DNA of 64,000 nucleotides from Streptomyces roseolilacinus (GTDB lineage: Bacteria; Actinomycetota; Actinomycetes; Streptomycetales; Streptomycetaceae). The first letter of the stretch is position 1, and each line of letters begins with the position of its first letter. The notes under the pieces were generated by a model, which worked only from the letters and a program-made list of their open reading frames with translations, searched no databases and was not told the DNA's origin. Below are positions 59,392 through 64,000 of the stretch, piece by piece. The stretch spans positions 248,001-312,000 of the forward strand of contig NZ_BMSV01000001.1 in assembly GCF_014649335.1 (NCBI RefSeq), read 5' to 3'. Position numbers and translations under genes: made by a program.

Positions 59392-61023
59392 TCAGGCGCC
59401 CGGGTACACCCACGGGTTCGGGCGGCACTTGACGCCGTCGATCTCCAGCGACTTGGTCTGCTGCTGCATCACGGGCGCCGGCGCGCCGGGCGTCTGGCAG
59501 GTGCGGTGGTTGTGGCCGAGTCGGTGGCCGACCTCGTGGTTGATGAGCATCTGCCGGTAGGCGAGCATCGCCTTGGGGCCGAAGGTCTCGGCGCCCTGCG
59601 CCCACCGGTAGGCGTTGATCATCACGCGGTCGGTGGAGGCGGAGTCGCAGGAGACGTTGTCGATCGTCGTGTCCAGCCCGGACTTGGCGCACCAGACGCC
59701 GGTCGTCCCCGGGCTGGCCAGCGTGACGACGAAATCGGGCTCGCCCGTGGAGATCCGCTCGAAGGTCATGGCGCCGCCGTGCGCCCAGCTGCGGTCGTCG
59801 TTGAGGGTCTCCTGCACGGCCCGGGCGAACAGCTCGCCGTCGAGCCCGAGCCCCTTCTCCACGTCGACGCGGTAGCGGACCTTGCGCCCCTTGCCGGGCG
59901 CCTCGTCCGCTCCGGGGACGGCCGCGAAGTCGCCGGACCCCTTCATCGCCGGGTCGAGCGGGAACTGCCGGGCCATCAGCTGCTCGTACGTCGGCGGTGC
60001 GACGGGCGCCGCGGGCCGCGCGGGGGCGGTCTGCGGCGGGGTGGCCCGCTGGTCGGAGCGGGAGGCATCGTCGGCCGCGCCCCGGTCGGGCGCGTCGGCG
60101 GCCCGGTCCGCCCGGTCCCGCTGCCGCGCGTCGCCGACCTCGCCGGCGACGATGACCGCGAGGACGGTGACGACGGCGGCCGCGGCGATCCCGGCGAACG
60201 TGCGGCTCCTGCCGGCCCGGCCGCCGCGCCGCGCGCCGTCGCGGTCCTCACCGGGGCGCGCGTCGTCACGGTCCTCGCCGCGCCGTGCGCCGTCACGGTC
60301 CTCGCCGCGCCGTGCGCCGTCGCGGGCGCCGTGCGGGCCGGAACCGGCCGCGTCCCGCGCCCGGGTGGCCGCGTCGTCGCCGGCCGGGGCGTCCTGCGTC
60401 CCGGCCGTCCCGGCGGGACGGTCCCCGGCCTCGGGAACGGCGCCGTCCCGCGCCCCCTGCGCGTCGAACGCCTCGACGAACTCCCGGCGCGGCCCCGGTA
60501 CCCGCGGCGGGCTCTGGGCGATGCGCGACCGGGGCGCGGGGGGCTGCGGGGAGGGTGCGGCGGCCGCGTGGGGGGCGGCGCCCCAGCCGCCGCCCGGCTC
60601 GCGCTGCTCGGGGTGCCCGCCGCGCACGTCGCGGGAGGGGTCGTGGGCGGGGGTGCCGTGCGGCGGGGTGCCGAAGCCGTAGCCGTACCCGTACTGCTGG
60701 GGGGCCGGGGCGTGAGGGGCCTGCGGGGACCACTGGAGCCGCGGGGCCTGCTGGGCCCGGGGAGGCTGCTGGGGCTGCAGCGTCTGCGGAGGCCGCTGCG
60801 CCTGCGGGGCCTGGGGAGGCTGCTGTGTCCCGGGGGTCTGCCGGGGCGGGGCCGCCGGCGCGTCCCGGGGAGCCGGGGGGGCGGGCTGCTGCGCCCGCGC
60901 GCCCCGTTTCGCCTCCGGTGCCGCCCTGCGGCGGCGTCCGCCGCCGGACGCGGCAGCGGCGGCGGTCCTGTCGTCCGCCCCCCGGTCGGTGGGGGCGGGC
61001 CCTTTGCGGCTATGTCGTCCCAC
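59392..61023 (-). CDS. DUF3152 zincin-like protein with long disordered N-terminus
   Basis: 543 residues. Residues 1-260 are low complexity (Pro/Gln/Ala, then GARRGEDRD repeats) and basic at the N-terminus, followed by one transmembrane helix (about 272-290) and an extracellular DUF3152 domain (about 345-543). That domain has NHEVGHRLGHNHRTC, matching HExGHxxGxxH of metzincin proteases, plus MQQQTK as a possible Met-turn. M. tuberculosis Rv3207c is the counterpart. GTG start 8 bases after the alpha/beta-hydrolase stop, so co-transcribed. Confidence 0.87.
   Translation of the reverse strand: MGRHSRKGPAPTDRGADDRTAAAAASGGGRRRRAAPEAKRGARAQQPAPPAPRDAPAAPPRQTPGTQQPPQAPQAQRPPQTLQPQQPPRAQQAPRLQWSPQAPHAPAPQQYGYGYGFGTPPHGTPAHDPSRDVRGGHPEQREPGGGWGAAPHAAAAPSPQPPAPRSRIAQSPPRVPGPRREFVEAFDAQGARDGAVPEAGDRPAGTAGTQDAPAGDDAATRARDAAGSGPHGARDGARRGEDRDGARRGEDRDDARPGEDRDGARRGGRAGRSRTFAGIAAAAVVTVLAVIVAGEVGDARQRDRADRAADAPDRGAADDASRSDQRATPPQTAPARPAAPVAPPTYEQLMARQFPLDPAMKGSGDFAAVPGADEAPGKGRKVRYRVDVEKGLGLDGELFARAVQETLNDDRSWAHGGAMTFERISTGEPDFVVTLASPGTTGVWCAKSGLDTTIDNVSCDSASTDRVMINAYRWAQGAETFGPKAMLAYRQMLINHEVGHRLGHNHRTCQTPGAPAPVMQQQTKSLEIDGVKCRPNPWVYPGA
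60226..60330 (-). repeat. 27-bp tandem repeats in the DUF3152 gene
   Basis: About four copies of a 27-base unit (CGTCACGGTCCTCGCCGCGC and so on) encode DGARRGEDR nonapeptides. Confidence 0.8.
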
Positions 61024-61031
61024 GCCCCGTA

Positions 61032-62018
61032 TCAGCTCCTCGCGCCGTCGCCGCGGCCGTCGCCGCTCCGGTCGGCGATCAGTTCGCGCACCGCCCGGGC
61101 GACCGCCTCGGGGTACTCCATCATCGCCACGTGCCCGGCCTCCGGGAGGGTGAGCAGCCGCGCGTCCCGGAAGGTCGTCGCGGCCCTGCGCGCCGTACGG
61201 TACGACACGAGCTGGTCCCGCCCGCCGTACACGAGGAGCGTCGGCGCGAGGACCCGCTCCGCCTGCCGCCACAGGTTGTGCTGGCCGCCCAGAGTGTAGG
61301 CGTCGACGATGCCACGCGCCGAACGGGCCATCGCGTCCCAGAAGTACGGGAGCCGCAGCCGGCGCTCCATCTCCTCGACCGCGGCCAGCAGCCCCTCGTC
61401 CGTGACCTTGCCCGGGTCGCCGTAGCAGAGGGCGAGCACGCCCCGCACGCGCTGCTCGGCCGTCCAGTTGCGGGTCAGGCGGGAGAACAGCCGCGCCGTG
61501 CCCGGGACGGCGAGCAGCGCCGTGGGCCACGCGTTGCGCTGGGCGCGCAGCTCCGGCAGGGCGGGCGAGACGAGCGTCAGCGTGCGGACCAGGTCGGGGC
61601 GGACGGCCGCGACACGCGTGGCGACGGCACCGCCCAGGGAGTTGCCGACGAGGTGGACGGGGCCGCGGCCACCGGCGTCGAGGAGGCGGATGACGGCGCG
61701 GGCGTGGCCCGTCACCGAGTAGTTGCCGTCGTCGGGCGGCGGGGAGACGCCGAAGCCGGGCAGGTCGACGGCCTCCCCGTCCAGGACGTCTTCGAGCAGC
61801 GGCATCAGCGCCGACCAGTTCTGGGAGGAGCCGCCGAGCCCGTGCACGTACAGCGCGGGCGCCCTGCCGGGCGTGCCGGACGGGCGGTAACGGACGTTCA
61901 GGGTCAGGCCGGGCAGCTCCACGGAGCGCAGGCGCTCGCCTTCCGCGACCCGTACGGCGTGCACGCGAGACGCCGCGCCGGCGGCGGTGGGGGACGCGGG
62001 CAGCTCGGTCGAAGACAT
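61032..62018 (-). CDS. Alpha/beta hydrolase (epoxide hydrolase/lipase-like)
   Basis: 328 residues. Oxyanion HGLGGSSQNW (about 59), nucleophile GNSLGGA (Ser about 127), acid in YGGRDQLV (about 269) and catalytic His in EAGHVAMMEYP (about 297). No signal peptide. Similar to LipV-type esterases near the same locus in mycobacteria (Rv3203). No ribosome-binding site is apparent, but TAACAT lies 6 bases before the ATG, so translation may be leaderless. The DUF3152 gene follows directly. Confidence 0.85.
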   Translation of the reverse strand: MSSTELPASPTAAGAASRVHAVRVAEGERLRSVELPGLTLNVRYRPSGTPGRAPALYVHGLGGSSQNWSALMPLLEDVLDGEAVDLPGFGVSPPPDDGNYSVTGHARAVIRLLDAGGRGPVHLVGNSLGGAVATRVAAVRPDLVRTLTLVSPALPELRAQRNAWPTALLAVPGTARLFSRLTRNWTAEQRVRGVLALCYGDPGKVTDEGLLAAVEEMERRLRLPYFWDAMARSARGIVDAYTLGGQHNLWRQAERVLAPTLLVYGGRDQLVSYRTARRAATTFRDARLLTLPEAGHVAMMEYPEAVARAVRELIADRSGDGRGDGARS

Positions 62019-62142
62019 GCGGCAATGTTACGAGACGATCACGCCCGCACGGGTGTGTTCGCCGTCACAGATCGTATAGCGCCGATGAGGGGGACCTTCT
62101 AGGCTCGTAGCAAGGGCAGAAGCCCGTGAGAAAGGGGAGCTC

Positions 62143-62388
62143 ATGACCGTCGACCCCACGGATCCCGAGACGCTGGCGGAGCTGGCCCGGGAGAACGGCG
62201 CGACCGGTGTCGCCGCGCTGGACGAGGAGACTCCGGAGGCGGACGCCGCCGAGCAGCACACCGAACTCCGGCAGCAGTCGGACGACCCGCTGTCGCGCAT
62301 CGACCCGGCCGTGGCGAACGAGGCGGACGCGGCGGAACAGGCCCGGGTGGTCGCGCTGGACGAGGACGACTACCGCGACGGGGTGTGA
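62143..62388 (+). CDS. Small acidic protein
   Basis: 81 residues, very acidic (about 30% Asp+Glu), no Cys, probably largely disordered. The ending RVVALDEDDYRDGV and the repeated EADAAEQ motif are recognisable. The ATG has a strong AAGGGGAG ribosome-binding site. Similar short proteins occur at this locus in other Streptomyces, but no function is known. Divergent from the alpha/beta hydrolase with a 124-base shared promoter region. Confidence 0.75.
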   Translation: MTVDPTDPETLAELARENGATGVAALDEETPEADAAEQHTELRQQSDDPLSRIDPAVANEADAAEQARVVALDEDDYRDGV

Positions 62389-62583
62389 GACGAGGCGCCC
62401 CCGTCGCCGTTTGCGCAGGTTGGGGAGGTTTGGCGGTAGCCGGGTCGTTCACGTTTGAAGCTTCGGCTACCGCCGCCGTCCGGTACGTGAAATTCTGCGT
62501 TCGCACCACGCACGGCCGGGTTACCCGAAAGTACGATGGCGGGCGCGGCGTACAGCGCACTTGGATCGATTTTGGGAGGCGGC

Positions 62584-63225
62584 GTGACAGCCATCGAGCA
62601 GACAGAGGCGGCGCGCCCTAGGGGCACGCGCCTGCCGCGCCGAGCCCGACGCAACCAGCTGCTGGGTGCGGCGCAGCAGGTCTTCGTCGCCCAGGGGTAC
62701 CACGCGGCGGCGATGGACGACATCGCCGAGCGGGCGGGCGTCAGCAAGCCGGTCCTGTACCAGCACTTCCCCGGCAAGCTGGAGCTGTACCTGGCGCTGC
62801 TCGACCAGCACTGCGAGTCGCTGCTCCACTCCGTCCGCACGGCGCTGGCCTCCACGACGGACAACAAGCAGCGCGTGGCCGCCACGATGGACGCCTACTT
62901 CGCGTACGTGGAGGACGAGGGCGGCGCGTTCCGCCTGGTGTTCGAGTCGGACCTGACGAACGAGCCCGCGGTGCGCGAGCGCGTCGAGCGGGTGTCCCTG
63001 CAGTGCGCCGAGGCGATCTCGGACGTGATCGCCGAGGACACCGGGCTATCGAAGGACGAATCGATGCTGCTGGCCGTCGGCCTGGGCGGCGTCTCCCAGG
63101 TCGTGGCGCGGCACTGGCTGGCGAGCGACTCGCCGGTCCCGCGCCACAAGGCCGTGCAACTGCTGACGTCACTGGCGTGGCGGGGCATCGCCGGGTTCCC
63201 GCTGCACGGGGCCGAGGGGCACTGA
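62584..63225 (+). CDS. TetR-family transcriptional regulator
   Basis: 213 residues. An N-terminal helix-turn-helix (LLGAAQQVFVAQGYHAAAMD with DIAERAGVSKPVLYQHFPGK, about 24-68) and an all-helical ligand/dimer domain. GTG start with GGGAGGCGG upstream. In M. tuberculosis a TetR gene (Rv3208) holds the same place before the DUF3107 gene. Ligand unknown; it may regulate its own gene and the adjacent DUF3107 gene. Region 62389-62583 carries the promoter but no gene. Confidence 0.9.
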   Translation: MTAIEQTEAARPRGTRLPRRARRNQLLGAAQQVFVAQGYHAAAMDDIAERAGVSKPVLYQHFPGKLELYLALLDQHCESLLHSVRTALASTTDNKQRVAATMDAYFAYVEDEGGAFRLVFESDLTNEPAVRERVERVSLQCAEAISDVIAEDTGLSKDESMLLAVGLGGVSQVVARHWLASDSPVPRHKAVQLLTSLAWRGIAGFPLHGAEGH

Positions 63226-63357
63226 CCCCGGCGGCGGCGCGGCGCTGTTCGCTCCTGGCGTGCGGTGCCGGGCCGTGGCTCCTCGCCTCTCCGGGCTAAT
63301 GTGTGCAGCGTACGGCGCGGTGATCGCGCAACGCTGACCGTTCGGAGGGACATAGCC

Positions 63358-63585
63358 GTGGAGGTCAAGATCGGCGTGCAGCACGCGCCCCGGGAGATCG
63401 TTCTGGAGAGCGGGCAGTCCGCCGAGGACGTCGAGCGCGCGGTGGCCGAGGCGCTGTCCGGCAAGGCGCAGCTGCTCAGCCTGACGGACGAGAAGGGCCG
63501 CAAGGTGCTCATCCCGGCGGACCGGCTCGCCTACGTGGAGATCGGTGAGCCGGCGGTGCGCCGGGTCGGCTTCGGCACGCTGTGA
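63358..63585 (+). CDS. DUF3107 family small protein
   Basis: 75 residues of DUF3107 (VEVKIGVQHAPREIVLES, EDVERAVAEAL, DEKGRKVLIPADRLAYVEIG). Compact beta-alpha fold, conserved throughout actinobacteria (M. tuberculosis Rv3208A/TB9.4), no function known. GTG start with GGAGGGA upstream. Ends at hairpin 63608-63639. Confidence 0.9.
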   Translation: MEVKIGVQHAPREIVLESGQSAEDVERAVAEALSGKAQLLSLTDEKGRKVLIPADRLAYVEIGEPAVRRVGFGTL

Positions 63586-63607
63586 CGGCGTAGCGCGACA
63601 GCACGGA

Positions 63608-63639
63608 GGCCCGGCGGGGGATGCGTCCCCCGCCGGGCC
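63608..63639 (+). terminator. Terminator of the DUF3107 gene
   Basis: Perfect 14-bp stem (63608-63621 with 63626-63639), 4-base loop, 22 bases after the stop. Confidence 0.78.
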
Positions 63640-63789
63640 TCTCGTCGTACCCGGGCTCCCCACGGCGTCCCCCGCGCCCGGCGTCCCTCCCGCGGGGCGT
63701 CCCGCCCGAAGGAGGGTTGCCTTCCGGATGGGTCGGGTAGGACGGGGTACGACCGCTCTGCCCGCCCCGCCGATCCGCGAGGTGATGCT

Positions 63790-64000
63790 GTGTTCTGGGA
63801 AGCTCTCGGCTCCGTCCTGCTCGGACTCGCCCTGTCCTGGGCCATCCTCCGCCGGCTGGCCGACCGGCTTCCGCCGCGTCGCACGGTGCTGGTGACCGGG
63901 ACGCTCGGCGCGCTGTTCGGCGCGCTCGTCACGCACGCCGCGCTCGGCCCCGGCTTCGTGCTGGGCACGCTCCTCGGGGCGGCCGCCGTCAGCGCCGTAC
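63790..64000 (+). CDS. Integral membrane protein, cut off by the window end
   Basis: GTG at 63790 behind GAGGTGATG opens a frame that is still open at the last base (70 codons). It starts VFWEALGSVLLGLALSWAIL and has a second span around TVLVTGTLGALFGALVTHAAL and a third beginning FVLGTLLGAAAV. Three hydrophobic helices already appear, so it is a small polytopic membrane protein. Its family cannot be told from this part. The preceding 63640-63789 shows no gene. Confidence 0.65.
   Translation, partial: MFWEALGSVLLGLALSWAILRRLADRLPPRRTVLVTGTLGALFGALVTHAALGPGFVLGTLLGAAAVSAV

Noticed and set aside
59158..61299. Plus-strand open frame spanning the DUF3152 gene and flanks
   Set aside because: It crosses a perfect terminator hairpin and the opposite-strand genes with recognisable motifs; the product is low-complexity Arg/Gly/Pro.

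Overview
The window comes from a high-GC actinobacterium, almost certainly a Streptomyces. The markers are about 73% GC with strongly G/C-biased third codon positions, frequent GTG and TTG starts, the SigR-RsrA thiol-stress pair, the catalase/CatR pair, a WblC (WhiB7) gene with its regulatory leader, mycoredoxin, and a gene order that broadly follows the S. coelicolor sigR-to-moeB region. From the UPF0182 gene to the DUF3107 gene the order also resembles the Mycobacterium tuberculosis stretch Rv3193c to Rv3208A, as I remember it.

Layout. Bases 1-3,610 hold rsrA and sigR with a self-activated SigR promoter, a small alpha/beta hydrolase, an SRAP abasic-site protein and an M50-like membrane protease. 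Bases 3,638-7,547 hold aroA, rsgA, hisN and a CBS-domain protein. Bases 7,637-9,648 hold catalase and its divergent Fur-family repressor, with a palindromic operator inside the catalase promoter. Bases 9,805-12,101 hold two identical initiator tRNA genes flanking a Sel1/TPR repeat protein. Bases 12,173-21,241 hold a UPF0182 membrane protein, a PPA1309-type protein, a PDZ/Lon-like protease, moaE, an epimerase, a Zincin_2 protein and a Nudix hydrolase. Bases 21,305-24,500 hold two AIM24-family proteins and a TerD-AIM24 fusion.

Bases 24,620-29,718 hold an M48/YgjP-like metallopeptidase, a ThiF-like protein, an ABC1 kinase, a zinc-ribbon protein and wblC. wblC is preceded by a 112-codon leader ORF, a U-tailed attenuator hairpin and an AT-rich promoter. 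Bases 29,733-42,519 form a genome-maintenance block: uvrD2, mycoredoxin (SigR promoter), nudC, an M20 peptidase, adnB, adnA and an alkyltransferase-like protein. Bases 42,618-48,691 hold a 918-residue LPG-synthase-type membrane protein and a molybdate locus (HTH-TOBE regulator, modA, modB-modC fusion). Bases 48,774-52,045 hold two paralogous secreted lipoprotein peptidases. moeZ (53,168-54,346) has a third SigR promoter.

Bases 54,432-59,177 encode a PelF-like glycosyltransferase, a polytopic membrane protein, a 17-codon ORF, a sugar-nucleotide epimerase and a spherulin-4 (GH135-like) protein. This set recalls the fungal galactosaminogalactan and bacterial Pel pathways and is the best candidate for an undescribed system here. 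The rest holds a DUF3152 protein, an alpha/beta hydrolase, a small acidic protein, a TetR regulator, a DUF3107 protein and a membrane protein cut off by the window edge.

Regulatory themes read directly from the sequence are three SigR-type promoters (GGAAT, 18-19 bases, GTT) at sigR, mycoredoxin and moeZ; seven genes with a -10-like hexamer exactly seven bases before ATG, suggesting leaderless transcripts; and a ribosome-dependent attenuator upstream of wblC. Start codons were chosen by ribosome-binding site, promoter position and family length. Residue numbers are approximate. Homology statements rest on recognition of sequence motifs, not on a search.
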